Assembly (NCBI RefSeq): GCF_009909195.1
Contig: NZ_JAAAMU010000008.1
Span: 62,001 to 126,000 of the forward strand
Direction of reading: 5' to 3'
Length of the DNA stretch: 64,000 nt
Source of the DNA: Paenibacillus sacheonensis
GTDB lineage: Bacteria > Bacillota > Bacilli > Paenibacillales > Paenibacillaceae
Shown here: piece by piece, positions 1-10,039 of the stretch
Layout: every line of letters begins with the position of its first letter
Position numbering within the stretch: the stretch's first letter is position 1
Position numbers and translations under genes: made by a program
Notes under the pieces: generated by a model
Databases searched by the model: none
What the model saw: the letters and a program-made list of their open reading frames with translations, nothing else
Told to the model about the DNA's origin: nothing

Positions 1-673
<673 letters not shown>

Positions 674-854
674 CGTTTGGGAACAAACGGTGACAGCAGG
701 ACAAATCAGCGGATTATGAAGGCGAAGTAAGTCCATTTATTGAACTCCCCAGGCAGCGAATTCGCCATAAGCTGGTAATTACGAAGGAATATGATGGATA
801 TTGTCGAATGAAATAAGCATAAATGTAGGCCTTACCTACCAGGGGAGATTAACG

Positions 855-1856
855 ATGACGATTCAATTGAACGAACAACGCAAAAAACAGCTTGCTTATA
901 TCGGCATTACGGACGAGGATTTGGCGTACCTGCACGGAAAACGCGAGCTTTTTGAACAAATCACGAGCCAGGTGGTCGACCAGCTGTACGAGCAAGTCGT
1001 GGCCGTTCCCGAGCTGTCGGCCATTATCCGCCAGCACAGCACGCTCGACCGGCTCAAGGAAACGCAGCGCTGGTACTTCATGTCCTTGACGAACGGCGTC
1101 ATCGACGAGGCTTTTATCGAGCGCCGCATTCTGATCGGCAACATCCATTCCCGGATCGGACTGACGACGGACTGGTATTTGGGCACCTATATGCTCTATC
1201 TCGACACGGCCGTGCAGCATTTCAAGCGCATCGCTCCGGATTCGTGGATGACCATTATCTTGGCGCTGTCCAAAATGTTCAACCTCGACTCCCAGCTGGT
1301 GCTCGAAGCCTACGAGAAGGACGAGAAGGATAAAATCCAGGCGCTGTCGGATGCCAAACAGACGACGCTGACGACCATCAGCCGAATCGTTCAAGAGCTC
1401 TCGGCCATGATCGTGGAACTGAGCAGCAGCAGCCAGTCCGTCGCGGATTCCGCCACCCATACGGCAGACATCCAGGACCAGGCGAACGTCAAAGTACGCG
1501 AGCTGCAGTCCAAGATCGGCGAGATCGACGGCATCGGGTCGCTGCTCCAGGAAATCTCCGACCAAAGCCAGCTGCTCGGCATCAACGCCGCCATTGAAGC
1601 GGCGCACGCAGCCGATCACGGCCGCGGCTTCGGCATCGTCGCGAACGAGATCCGCAAGCTGGCCAGCCATTCCAAGGAGTCGCTGGTCACCGTGCGCGAA
1701 AAGCTGCAGGAAATCACGGGCGTCATCGGCGAGGTCATGCAGGACGCCGAACGGACGTCCACGCTGGCGCGCGACCAGGCCGCGAGCTCGCAGGAGCTGA
1801 CGTCCTTCGTGCAAATGATCGAGACGATCACCTTGGAGCTCGAGAGCATCCAATAA
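855..1856 (+). CDS. Globin-coupled sensor with short methyl-accepting domain (HemAT-like)
   Basis: The N-terminal ~165 residues are a sensor globin (LAYIGITDEDLAYL; IGNIHSRIGLTTDWYLG with proximal His98). A helical signalling part follows, with the chemoreceptor hairpin tip near residue 245 (NAAIEAAHAADHGRGFG). There is no membrane segment, so it should be cytosolic. HemAT of Bacillus senses O2 and signals to CheA; this protein is shorter (333 against about 430 residues) and its signalling domain is reduced. I chose ATG 855 over the in-frame ATG at 801 because AGGGGAG at 841-847 is well spaced from it. The gene diverges from the flavohemoprotein, which suggests a shared gas theme (O2/NO). Its partner kinase is not in the window. 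Confidence 0.88.
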   Translation: MTIQLNEQRKKQLAYIGITDEDLAYLHGKRELFEQITSQVVDQLYEQVVAVPELSAIIRQHSTLDRLKETQRWYFMSLTNGVIDEAFIERRILIGNIHSRIGLTTDWYLGTYMLYLDTAVQHFKRIAPDSWMTIILALSKMFNLDSQLVLEAYEKDEKDKIQALSDAKQTTLTTISRIVQELSAMIVELSSSSQSVADSATHTADIQDQANVKVRELQSKIGEIDGIGSLLQEISDQSQLLGINAAIEAAHAADHGRGFGIVANEIRKLASHSKESLVTVREKLQEITGVIGEVMQDAERTSTLARDQAASSQELTSFVQMIETITLELESIQ

Positions 1857-1907
1857 TCGGCTTCATTGGACCGCCAACGAGTAAGCTTTTCGTCAAAACG
1901 GCTAAAC

Positions 1908-1944
1908 GGCTGGACCGGCGCTTTCACCGGTTCGGCCTTTTTTT
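1908..1944 (+). terminator. Rho-independent terminator after the globin sensor
   Basis: GGCtGGACCGG pairs with CCGGTTCgGCC around an 8-base loop and is followed by a run of seven T. Confidence 0.8.
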
Positions 1945-2041
1945 GCCGGTTGCATGCCGCGATTGCGATATTCCGGCATAATTGCCCATTCATTGGCGCA
2001 AAGTAAGGACTGAACACTCCCAGAAAGGTGGCAGCCCTCTT

Positions 2042-3610
2042 ATGCCTAACGACAAGAAAGATGACATGACGCTGACGGACCGGCAGGGCCATCCCATTTC
2101 GGACAATCAAAACATCCGTACGGTCGGCAGCCGCGGTCCGTCGACGCTGGAGAATTACCATTTTATCGAGAAGATCTCCCATTTCGACCGCGAGCGCATT
2201 CCGGAACGCGTCGTGCATGCACGGGGCGCGGGCGCATACGGTTACTTCGAGACCTACGGCAAGGTCGGCGACGAGGCGGTATCCAAATACACGCGCGCCA
2301 AGCTGTTCCAAGGTGCCGGCAAGCAGACGCCGGTGTTCGTCCGGTTCTCGACCGTCATTCACGGCGGCCACTCGCCGGAGACGCTTCGCGATCCGCGCGG
2401 CTTCGCGGTCAAGTTCTACGCCGAGGACGGCAACTGGGATCTCGTCGGCAACAATCTGAAAATTTTCTTCATCCGCGACCCGCTGAAATTCCCGGATATG
2501 GTGCATGCGTTCAAGCCCGACCCCGTCACGAACCTGTCCAATCCCGAGCGGATGTTCGATTTCATATCCGGTTCCCCGGAAGCGGTTCATATGGTGACGT
2601 TCCTGTTCTCGCCATGGGGCATTCCGGCCAACTACCGGCAGATGCAAGGATCCGGCGTCAATACATACAAGTGGGTAAACGCGGACGGCGAAGCCATGCT
2701 GGTCAAATACCACTGGGAGCCGCTGAAGCACAGCATCAAGAACCTGCGGCAGGCCGAGGCGAATGCCATTCAGGGCATGAATGCGAGCCATGCGACGCAG
2801 GATTTGTACGAGGCGATCGAGCGCGGCGACTATCCGGAGTGGGAGCTGTTCGTCCAGCTGATGAGCGATGACGAGCATGCGGAGCTCGACTACGATCCGC
2901 TCGATCCGACGAAGCTGTGGGACACCGAGCAATTCCCGTTCCTCCCTGTCGGTAAGATGGTGCTCGACCGCAATCCGGAGAATTATTTCGCCGAAGTCGA
3001 GCAGGCCGCGTTCGGTACCGGCGTTCTCGTGGACGGGCTGGATTTCTCCGATGACAAGCTGCTGCAGGGACGGACGTTCTCCTACTCCGACACGCAGCGG
3101 CACCGCGTCGGCACGAACTACCTGCAATTGCCGGTCAACGCCCCGCTTGCGCCCGTAGCCACGAATCAGCGCGACGGACAGATGGCCATCATCGTCGACC
3201 GGGCGAGCGGGCAGAATCCGCATGTCAATTATGAGCCTTCCCTGCTTGGCGGCCTGAAGGAAGCGCCGGCGGGGGGCAAGGATCATCAGCCTTCTTACGA
3301 CGCGAAGCTCGTGCGCCAGAAGCTCGAGCGGTCCAATGATTTCAAGCAAGCCGGCGAGACGTACCGGAAATTCGAGGATTGGGAACGGGAAGAGCTCATC
3401 GCCAATCTCGCCGATGCCCTGAAAGTATGCCAGCCGCAGATTCAAGAGACGATGATCGGCTATTTCACGCAGGCGGATCCGGACTACGGCAAGCGGGTCG
3501 CGGACAGCCTCGCGAAAGCCAGCGTCGACAGCTCCCACATCGGCGCCGTATCCCTCCGCGAAGGAGCGGAGATGGCCGAGAACGCAGGACGCGAAACCGA
3601 CGGTTATTAA
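2042..3610 (+). CDS. Heme catalase
   Basis: The 522-residue protein shows every catalase hallmark: distal His59 in [16 protein letters not shown], the Asn of the VGNN motif ([13 protein letters not shown]), and the heme-ligand Tyr in [12 protein letters not shown]. It splits H2O2 to water and O2 in the cytoplasm. The length sits between KatA-type (about 485) and KatX-type (about 547) enzymes of Bacillus, so I give no symbol. The start at 2042 is preceded by AAAGGTGG. An upstream in-frame extension to 1982 lacks a ribosome site and family similarity. The gene is monocistronic: it has its own terminator and faces the ferredoxin-NADP reductase gene. No PerR box was recognised in its short leader. 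Confidence 0.96.
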   Translation: MPNDKKDDMTLTDRQGHPISDNQNIRTVGSRGPSTLENYHFIEKISHFDRERIPERVVHARGAGAYGYFETYGKVGDEAVSKYTRAKLFQGAGKQTPVFVRFSTVIHGGHSPETLRDPRGFAVKFYAEDGNWDLVGNNLKIFFIRDPLKFPDMVHAFKPDPVTNLSNPERMFDFISGSPEAVHMVTFLFSPWGIPANYRQMQGSGVNTYKWVNADGEAMLVKYHWEPLKHSIKNLRQAEANAIQGMNASHATQDLYEAIERGDYPEWELFVQLMSDDEHAELDYDPLDPTKLWDTEQFPFLPVGKMVLDRNPENYFAEVEQAAFGTGVLVDGLDFSDDKLLQGRTFSYSDTQRHRVGTNYLQLPVNAPLAPVATNQRDGQMAIIVDRASGQNPHVNYEPSLLGGLKEAPAGGKDHQPSYDAKLVRQKLERSNDFKQAGETYRKFEDWEREELIANLADALKVCQPQIQETMIGYFTQADPDYGKRVADSLAKASVDSSHIGAVSLREGAEMAENAGRETDGY

Positions 3611-3625
3611 GCGCTGCGCAACGAG

Positions 3626-3676
3626 AAAATGCCTGCAAGCATGCGGCCATCTTGGCCGAGCTTGCAGGCATTTATA
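3626..3676. terminator. Bidirectional terminator between catalase and fpr
   Basis: AAAATGCCTGCAAGC pairs with GCTTGCAGGCATTT around a GC-rich loop. A/T runs on both sides let it serve both converging genes. Confidence 0.8.
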
Positions 3677-3690
3677 TTTAAAACTGCTGG

Positions 3691-4740
3691 CTACTTCATC
3701 ATTTGATTGACCAGCTCACGGTTGCGCTCCTTGAAGCGATGGTTGTGCGACGACACCATGCCGTATTTCTCGGCTTCCGGCTGAATGAAGCTCTTCGCCC
3801 GGTTCACCGCGTTCGCCGCGTCCTGGAAAGCGCCCGCGATCAGATGCAGCTTGCCGTCGTGCATCAGAATATCGCCTGCCGCGTAGAGGCCCGGCACGGA
3901 AGACTCGCTGCTGACGCTGCCGGAGACATAGAAATCCTCCAGCATGTCGATGTTCAGGTCGCTCGCCTGCAGCAGCGTCGAGTCGCGGTCGTACCCGTGA
4001 TTGATGACGATCTCGTCCACCTCGACGGTCGTTACATCGCCCGTCTGATGGTTCGTCAGCTCCACGCGCTCGATCGTCTCATGATTCTCGCTTGCGAGCA
4101 GCTTGGTGATCGATGAGTGGAACACGACGTTGGCGGAGCTGTTCAAGAGCTGCTGTACCTGCGCCTCGTGCCCGGACAACCCGCCTTTGCGATAGACGAC
4201 GATAACCTGATCCGCGATCGGCACCAGCTCGTTGGCCCAGTCGACGGCGGAATTGCCTCCGCCCGAGACGATGACGGTCTTGCCCTTGAATTGACGCAGC
4301 GACTTGACCGTATAATGCAGGTTGCTCACCTCGTACCGCTCCGCGCCCTCGATATCCAGCTTCGTCGGATTCAGGATGCCGCCGCCGACCGCGATGATTG
4401 CCGTTTTGGAATAATGGATCTGACCGGATGAACCGCGAAGCTCGAATAAGCCTTCTTCGTTGCGGCCGATCGATTCCACCTTCTCGTTCAGGACTACTTC
4501 GGGATTGAAGGTGAGCCCCTGCTCCACCAGCTGATCGATCAGCTGGGCGCCCGGAATCGGCTTCAGCCCGCCGACATCCCAGATCATTTTCTCCGGATAA
4601 ACATGCACTTTGCCGCCGAGAAAAGGCTGGAACTCGATGATTTTCGTTTTCATTTCCCGCAGTCCGCTATAGAATGCCGAGTAAAGCCCCGCAGGGCCGC
4701 CCCCGATAATGGTGATATCGAATATGTTCTCCGCGTTCAT
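3691..4740 (-). CDS. Ferredoxin--NADP reductase, thioredoxin-reductase-like type 2
   Basis: This 349-residue flavoprotein has the FAD Rossmann motif at the N-terminus (ITIIGGGPAGLYSAFYSG) and the NADPH motif near residue 160 (VSGGGNSAVDWANEL). It lacks the CxxC redox pair of thioredoxin reductase. That pattern fits the YumC/YcgT group of Bacillus, which reduces ferredoxin or flavodoxin with NADPH. Iron-responsive members help release iron from siderophores. A Fur box just downstream of its predicted promoter and the divergent siderophore-uptake operon support that role here. Confidence 0.93.
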   Translation of the reverse strand: MNAENIFDITIIGGGPAGLYSAFYSGLREMKTKIIEFQPFLGGKVHVYPEKMIWDVGGLKPIPGAQLIDQLVEQGLTFNPEVVLNEKVESIGRNEEGLFELRGSSGQIHYSKTAIIAVGGGILNPTKLDIEGAERYEVSNLHYTVKSLRQFKGKTVIVSGGGNSAVDWANELVPIADQVIVVYRKGGLSGHEAQVQQLLNSSANVVFHSSITKLLASENHETIERVELTNHQTGDVTTVEVDEIVINHGYDRDSTLLQASDLNIDMLEDFYVSGSVSSESSVPGLYAAGDILMHDGKLHLIAGAFQDAANAVNRAKSFIQPEAEKYGMVSSHNHRFKERNRELVNQMMK

Positions 4741-4771
4741 GGCCGATCGCCCCTTCGCCGCTCATTTTCAT

Positions 4772-4827
4772 TGATAATGATTCTCAATATCTCGACATGT
4801 ATTAATATACACGGCATCTCTCGTAAA
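4772..4827 (-). promoter_or_regulatory. fpr promoter with Fur box 1
   Basis: On the minus strand, -35 TTTACG (4822-4827) and -10 TAATAC (4799-4804) are 17 bp apart. TGATAATGATTCTCA (4772-4786) matches the Bacillus 7-1-7 Fur box (TGATAATnATTATCA) with one mismatch and lies just past the transcription start, a repressing position. Confidence 0.75.
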
Positions 4828-4839
4828 CACAAGATGATA

Positions 4840-4901
4840 TTGACAATCATTCTCATGTCAATTATCTTAATTAGTGTCACCGATACTGATAATCATTATC
4901 A
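4840..4901 (+). promoter_or_regulatory. Siderophore operon promoter with Fur boxes 2 and 3
   Basis: A sigma-A promoter TTGACA (4840-4845), 17-bp spacer, TATCTT (4863-4868) is overlapped at its -35 by TGACAATCATTCTCA (4841-4855), a Fur box with two mismatches. A perfect 7-1-7 Fur box, TGATAATCATTATCA, lies downstream at 4887-4901. Iron repression is strongly implied. Confidence 0.85.
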
Positions 4902-4947
4902 TTGTTCGTGATCCACAGAAACTAATTTAAAGGAGCTCTCCCCTATC

Positions 4948-5946
4948 ATGAGAAAAGCACTTATTCCGGTCCTCGCCATCCTCATCCTGGTTCTCGGCGC
5001 GTGTGGCACTTCGAAGAACAATGCCGACAACGCCAACGAAGGAAGCAGCAGTTCCAACAAGGCGGCGGCGAATAACGCGCAAAGCAATAATGCCGACGCA
5101 AATAACACGGCGGCCAACGATACGGCGGCGACCGGCACGATTACGTACGAATCCCAAAGCGGTCCGGTCGACGTCCCCGCCAATCCGCAGCGCGTCGTCG
5201 TGCTCGCCGCTTTCGCCGGCAGCGTCATGAAACTCGGCGTTCCCGTCGTCGGCGTGGACTCCTGGTCCAAGCAGAACCCCCGTTTCCAGGATCAGCTGAA
5301 GGATGCCCAAGAGGTCTCCGACGATAACCTGGAGAAGATCATCGAACTCGATCCCGATCTGATCATCGGACTGGATAACGTCAAGAACGTCGACAAGCTC
5401 AAAGAGATCGCGCCGACGGTCGTTTACACCTACAACAAAGTCGACTATCTCGCCCAGTTCGTCGAAATCGGCAAGCTGTTGAACAAAGGACAAGAAGCGC
5501 AGGCCTGGGTCGACGACTTCAAGCAACGCGCGGCCGAAGCCGGCACGGAGATCAAAGCGAAGATCGGCGAGAACGCGACCGTATCCGTAGTCGAGAGCTT
5601 CGACAAGCAGCTCTACGTATACGGCGACAGCTGGGGACGCGGCACGGAGATTCTCTATCAGGAGATGAAGCTGAAGATGCCGCAGAAGGTTATCGATACG
5701 GCGCTGAAAGACGGGTACTACGCGCTTTCCTCGGAAGTGCTTCCGCAGTTCGCCGGCGATTACATGATCGTCAGCAAATTCAAAGACTCCGATAATTCGT
5801 TCGAACAGACGGAGGCGTACAAGAACATTCCGGCGGTCAAGAACGGCCGCGTCTTCGACGTCGACGGCAGCGCCTTCTACTTCAACGATCCGATGACCCT
5901 GGACTATCAGCTCGACTTCTTCAAGCAGAAATTCCTGGGACAATAA
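4948..5946 (+). CDS. Iron-siderophore ABC transporter substrate-binding lipoprotein
   Basis: The N-terminus is a lipoprotein signal ending in LVLGAC (lipidated Cys19). A low-complexity Asn/Ala/Ser linker to about residue 60 is followed by a periplasmic-binding-protein-like domain (PF01497 type; residues ~70-330, e.g. NPQRVVVLA, LDPDLIIGLDN). It resembles the YclQ/FatB group that captures catecholate siderophores such as petrobactin; the ligand cannot be read from sequence. The start follows AAAGGAG with a rather long spacer. It leads the operon with two permeases and is under Fur boxes. No ATPase gene follows, so the energy subunit must be shared or encoded elsewhere. Confidence 0.93.
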   Translation: MRKALIPVLAILILVLGACGTSKNNADNANEGSSSSNKAAANNAQSNNADANNTAANDTAATGTITYESQSGPVDVPANPQRVVVLAAFAGSVMKLGVPVVGVDSWSKQNPRFQDQLKDAQEVSDDNLEKIIELDPDLIIGLDNVKNVDKLKEIAPTVVYTYNKVDYLAQFVEIGKLLNKGQEAQAWVDDFKQRAAEAGTEIKAKIGENATVSVVESFDKQLYVYGDSWGRGTEILYQEMKLKMPQKVIDTALKDGYYALSSEVLPQFAGDYMIVSKFKDSDNSFEQTEAYKNIPAVKNGRVFDVDGSAFYFNDPMTLDYQLDFFKQKFLGQ

Positions 5947-5950
5947 GGCG

Positions 5951-6961
5951 ATGGCAAGCGAAACAACGCGCCCCTATCCATTTGTTCTCAAGCTGACGGC
6001 GGGTCTGCTGTTCTTCGTGGCGATGTTCTTCATCGCCATGGTCTTCGGCGCCGCCCACACCACGGTGAAGGACGTCTGGCTCGCATTGACGACCAACCGG
6101 TCGGGAGAGAATCTCTCCATCCTCCGCGAAATCCGATTGCCGCGCGAAATCGCGGCCATCTTCGTCGGAGCGGCGCTTGCCGTATCCGGGTCCGTCATGC
6201 AGGGCATGACGCGCAATCCGCTGGCCGATCCCGGTCTGCTCGGCCTCACTGCCGGTGCCAACGCGGCACTCGCATTTACCGTCGCGTTCGCGCCATCGGC
6301 CAATTACTTCTGGATCACCGTGACATGCTTTATCGGCGCCGCGGTCGGTTCCCTGCTCGTGCTCGGCGTCGGATCCGCCAAGAAGGGCGGCTTCTCGCCG
6401 CTGCGCATCGTGCTGGCCGGTTCGGCCATTTCTGCGTTTCTCTACGCAATTGCCGAAGGCATCGGCCTTGCCTTCAAGGTATCCAAGGACGTCTCCATGT
6501 GGACGGCCGGCGGCATGATCGGCACGTCTTGGAGCCAGCTCCAGATTATCATTCCATTCATTACGGTCGGCATCCTGATCGCGCTCGTGATGTCGCGCCA
6601 GCTGACCATTCTCAGCCTGAGCGAGGACGTCGCCGTCGGACTCGGACAGAAGACGGGCCTGATCAAGGCCGTGCTGTTTCTCGTTACGGTGCTGCTCGCC
6701 GGCGCTTCGGTGGCGCTGGTCGGCAACCTGACCTTCCTTGGCCTGATGATTCCGCATATCGTTCGGGCGATCGTCGGTACGGATTATCGATTCGTGGTAC
6801 CGATGTCGGCCATTGCCGGCGCTTCGTTCATGCTGATCGCCGATACGGTGGCCCGCGTGATCAATGCTCCTTTTGAAACGCCGATCGCCGCGATCGTGGC
6901 CGTCGTGGGTCTGCCCTTCTTCCTCGTCATCATGCGCAGAGGGGGGAAAGCGATCAAATGA
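5951..6961 (+). CDS. FecCD-family siderophore ABC permease (first)
   Basis: This polytopic protein of 336 residues has the FecCD signatures LPREIAAIFVGAALAVSGSV and MTRNPLADPGLLGL in its first third, and GLMIPHIVRAIVG, the ATPase-contact loop, near residue 265. It forms half of the membrane channel for the upstream lipoprotein's cargo. It starts 4 bp after that gene's stop, with a weak AAGG site, and its stop overlaps the next start (ATGA). Confidence 0.94.
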   Translation: MASETTRPYPFVLKLTAGLLFFVAMFFIAMVFGAAHTTVKDVWLALTTNRSGENLSILREIRLPREIAAIFVGAALAVSGSVMQGMTRNPLADPGLLGLTAGANAALAFTVAFAPSANYFWITVTCFIGAAVGSLLVLGVGSAKKGGFSPLRIVLAGSAISAFLYAIAEGIGLAFKVSKDVSMWTAGGMIGTSWSQLQIIIPFITVGILIALVMSRQLTILSLSEDVAVGLGQKTGLIKAVLFLVTVLLAGASVALVGNLTFLGLMIPHIVRAIVGTDYRFVVPMSAIAGASFMLIADTVARVINAPFETPIAAIVAVVGLPFFLVIMRRGGKAIK

Positions 6962-7971
6962 TACACCAAGCGCTTATCCGCAGGCAGCGGCTCATTCTGC
7001 TGTCGTTCGCCGTCCTGATTCTGCTTACCGTCTTCGTCAGCATGGGACTCGGCTATTCCAAAGTGTCCTACGGCCGTATCATCCCGACGCTGCTCGGGAA
7101 CGGGACGTTCAAGGAACGTTTCGTCCTGTTCGACGTTCGGCTCCCGCGCATCATTATCACGGTCCTGGCAGGCATGGCGCTGGCGCTGTCCGGGTCCATC
7201 CTGCAAAGCGTGACGCGCAACGACTTGGCCGATCCCGGCATTATCGGCATTAATTCCGGCGCCGGGGTCGGCGTTGCCCTCTACTTCCTGTTCATGCCGA
7301 TCGATGCGGGCACGTTCGCTTACGTGCTGCCCATGGTCGCATTCGGCGGGGCGCTGGCGACGTCTGTGCTCATCTATCTGTTCTCGTACAAGCGGCATGC
7401 CGGCTTGCAGCCGGTCCGGCTCGTGCTGACCGGGGTCGGCTTCTCCATGGCGCTCTCCGGGGTCATGATCGTCCTGATCTCTTCCGCCGATCGGGAGAAG
7501 GTCGACTTTATCTCCAAATGGCTCGCGGGCAACATATGGGGGGCGGACTGGCCGTTCATCTGGGCGCTCCTCCCATGGCTGATTGTGCTCGTGCCGTTCG
7601 TGTTGTATAAGGCGAACAAATTGAATCTGCTGGCGCTGGACGATTCCGTCGCGATCGGCGTCGGCGTCTCCTTGACCAAGGAACGCCTCGTGCTGCTGCT
7701 CGCGGCCGTTGCGCTGGCTGCTTCCGCCGTATCCGTCGCGGGAGGCATCGCCTTCATCGGCCTGATGGCGCCGCATATCGCCAAGTCGCTGGTCGGCCCG
7801 CGCAACCAGCTCTTCGTCCCCGTCGCCGTGTTGATCGGCGGATGGCTGCTGGTGCTCGCGGATACGATCGGCCGGAACGTGTCCAGCGCGGCCGACGGCA
7901 TTCCGGCAGGCATCGTGGTCGCGCTCATCGGCGCGCCGTATTTTGTCTACTTGCTGCTGAAGAAGATATAA
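6958..7971 (+). CDS. FecCD-family siderophore ABC permease (second)
   Basis: The 337-residue partner permease has the same layout: LPRIIITVLAGMALALSGSI, RNDLADPGIIGINSG and the coupling segment GLMAPHIAKSLVG. The ATG overlaps the stop of the first permease by 4 bases, implying translational coupling and a heterodimeric channel. The operon ends here in a strong terminator. Confidence 0.94.
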   Translation: MIHQALIRRQRLILLSFAVLILLTVFVSMGLGYSKVSYGRIIPTLLGNGTFKERFVLFDVRLPRIIITVLAGMALALSGSILQSVTRNDLADPGIIGINSGAGVGVALYFLFMPIDAGTFAYVLPMVAFGGALATSVLIYLFSYKRHAGLQPVRLVLTGVGFSMALSGVMIVLISSADREKVDFISKWLAGNIWGADWPFIWALLPWLIVLVPFVLYKANKLNLLALDDSVAIGVGVSLTKERLVLLLAAVALAASAVSVAGGIAFIGLMAPHIAKSLVGPRNQLFVPVAVLIGGWLLVLADTIGRNVSSAADGIPAGIVVALIGAPYFVYLLLKKI

Positions 7972-8011
7972 GGCCTTCGCCGGCTGTTTCGCCTCGCGCC
8001 ATTTCATGTCG

Positions 8012-8049
8012 AAAAGCCCTTCGTCCCGCTCGGGGCGAAGAGCTTTTTT
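8012..8049 (+). terminator. Terminator of the siderophore operon
   Basis: AAGCCCTTCGTCCC pairs with GGGGCGAAGAGCTT around GCTC and is followed by a T run. Confidence 0.85.
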
Positions 8050-8178
8050 GTATTCCAGGGTTGGGAATTTACCATATCTTAGTGGAAGCGATCGGGAACG
8101 GCTTCATAATCCCGGCGGACAACTAATCGGGCAGCGTCAAGATAGGGTTGCAGCCTTGTCAACCGCGCCCGCGGAGCC

Positions 8179-9222
8179 TTAGGTCGGAAGGAGGAACCGG
8201 AAGTTGTCCTCGGCCCCGCCATGGGCCGTGCATGCGGCGCGGTTCGAATGATCGTAGAAGCTGCAGGCGAATTTGAAGACATGGCCGAAATCCCAGTCGA
8301 TCGCAGCAAAGTCGCGAAGCCAGAACGCCGCTTCCGCCGGCAGCCATTCCGACCGCCGAGCAAGCTCGAGCGGCAGCCGGTCTACCGGGGACATAAGCCG
8401 AATCGGCTTCTCCATGCCAAGGTCGCGGCTCGTCCGGAGCACCGCGGCGATGGCCAGCAGCTGCGGCAGACCGGCACGGAACAGCTCCTCGCGGCCGAGA
8501 TCATGCAGCAAATTAAGCGCGTGCGAGAAGGTAAGCATATGACCGATCAAATCATGATGCGCTTCCGCCCGATAGATGCGCTTGAACGCCGCAAGCTCCG
8601 ACAGTACAAGCCCCGATAACGCCGCAGGTCCATCGATTGCGGCCGACAATGCGGAAATTTCTTCCGAAGCGGACAGCTTCTTCACTTCGGATACCCGATA
8701 GCCGATCCAGGAACGGCCTGGTATCGTGCCTCGGAACGACCGCAGGAGCGACGCGATGCCGGCGATATCCTCCGCCGTTCCCCAGCCACCAAGCTCGCGC
8801 AGCGCCGAGAGGGCATGCGCCGCATAGATGAAGTTATGGCCGACCCAGTGCAGCCCTTCGAGCGTCTCGCCCAGCGCACGAACGATCGCCTGCTCCGCCT
8901 CGTGCGCGGCAATCGCCGCGCCGTCTTCGGCTTGCGGCGCATACACGGCTAGCATTGCCTCCGTCTGACGTGCGACGGCATCCGCCGTCCCGGGAGCCAG
9001 CCGGTTGTCCCACCGGAAGGAGACGCTCGCGATGGCCGCGGCGCCGTAGTGTGCCTGCCAGATATCGCCCGTCCGAGCCTTGCAGCCCGCGATTATGGAT
9101 AGTCCCGCCGCCAAGTGACTGCTGCCTGTCCCCTTGCTTGACCAGGCTCTCGACTCGGCGCTTGACCCGGCGCCTGCCCCATTGCTTGACGCGGCATTCG
9201 CTTTATCGCTGCGCTCCGTCAT
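8179..9222 (-). CDS. Unrecognised helical protein, possibly questin-oxidase-like
   Basis: I do not recognise this 347-residue protein with confidence. It begins with ~35 low-complexity Ser/Ala/Gly residues and is then largely alpha-helical. Three segments share a His plus small-helix pattern: GHNFIYAAHALSALRELGG (~129), GHMLTFSHALNLLHDLG (~226) and GHVFKFACSFYDH (~314). This spacing recalls the questin oxidase-like (DUF4243) family, but only weakly. The ATG at 9222 has GGAGAGGAGG upstream, so it is a real gene. It is co-directional with the HAD gene 45 bp upstream and probably co-transcribed. No signal peptide or membrane helix is seen. Confidence 0.7.
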   Translation of the reverse strand: MTERSDKANAASSNGAGAGSSAESRAWSSKGTGSSHLAAGLSIIAGCKARTGDIWQAHYGAAAIASVSFRWDNRLAPGTADAVARQTEAMLAVYAPQAEDGAAIAAHEAEQAIVRALGETLEGLHWVGHNFIYAAHALSALRELGGWGTAEDIAGIASLLRSFRGTIPGRSWIGYRVSEVKKLSASEEISALSAAIDGPAALSGLVLSELAAFKRIYRAEAHHDLIGHMLTFSHALNLLHDLGREELFRAGLPQLLAIAAVLRTSRDLGMEKPIRLMSPVDRLPLELARRSEWLPAEAAFWLRDFAAIDWDFGHVFKFACSFYDHSNRAACTAHGGAEDNFRFLLPT

Positions 9223-9267
9223 GATCCGCGTCCTCCTCTCCGACCCCTTCTCTTGTCAGGCCGTTCC

Positions 9268-9927
9268 TCATGACGACAGCCGCGAGATAACCGCCTCCAG
9301 CTTCATGTCCGTCATCGAGTCCAGCCGCAGATCAACCTCGCCGAACGTCAATTCGCGGGTGATGCCGTTGGGAACGGCAACGCAATAGAGTCCTGCCGCT
9401 TTGGCCGCTTTCGCGCCGTTCGGCGAATCCTCGAATGCGACCGCCTCGTTCGGCGCTATGCCGAAGGCTTCGATAACCTGCACGTACAGCTCGGGATCCG
9501 GCTTCACCAACCGGACGTCGTCGCGTACCCGAATGCACTCGAAATACGTCGCCACGTTCAGCTTGGCGAGATGCCCCGTTACCCATTCCCGGCTCGAGCT
9601 GGAAGCGAGTCCGACGCGCAGTCCAAGCGCCCGCGCCGTCGCCAAATAGGATTCCACGCCAGGACGAATCGTCTCGGCTTCCATCAAACGATCGAATTTG
9701 GCTTTATGCCTGCTCCTGAGCTCCTGGCGGTCGAGCGTCCGTCCCAAGCAGGCTTCCAAATGATCGTACGGGTTGAACGCGCTATTGTACGTGCCGATGC
9801 ACTGCCCCCAGACGCCAAGCTCCAGCTCATGGCCGTGCTCGGCGTAAATTTCTTGAAAAGCCTTATATTCCGGCACCTCGGTATCGTAAATCAAACCGTC
9901 GAAATCGAAAATAATCGCCTTGATCAC
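9268..9927 (-). CDS. HAD-family phosphatase, beta-phosphoglucomutase-like (YhcW type)
   Basis: The 219-residue protein has HAD motif I FDFDGLIYDTE (nucleophile Asp, acid/base Asp), motif II in LASSSSREWV, motif III Lys in KPDPELY, and motif IV FEDSPNGAKAA. The alpha-helical cap after motif I marks subclass IA. It closely resembles Bacillus YhcW, a phosphatase on small phosphorylated metabolites; the substrate is unknown. The start is a GTG (9925-9927) with GAGGAGG nine bases upstream. Confidence 0.9.
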   Translation of the reverse strand: MIKAIIFDFDGLIYDTEVPEYKAFQEIYAEHGHELELGVWGQCIGTYNSAFNPYDHLEACLGRTLDRQELRSRHKAKFDRLMEAETIRPGVESYLATARALGLRVGLASSSSREWVTGHLAKLNVATYFECIRVRDDVRLVKPDPELYVQVIEAFGIAPNEAVAFEDSPNGAKAAKAAGLYCVAVPNGITRELTFGEVDLRLDSMTDMKLEAVISRLSS

Positions 9928-10039
9928 GGGTATGTTCCTCCTCGGAATGGATCCTACCTAGTAGTTCTCGGTCTCCGCGCTTATTCCCTTCCTTCGACGT
10001 TTCGCCGCGCCGGCTGCCAGGCACCGGACATCCGGCCCC

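Noticed and set aside
1616-3538. A 640-codon minus-strand open frame
   Set aside because: It is antisense to the globin sensor and catalase genes, both supported by motifs and ribosome sites, and crosses the terminator at 1908-1944.
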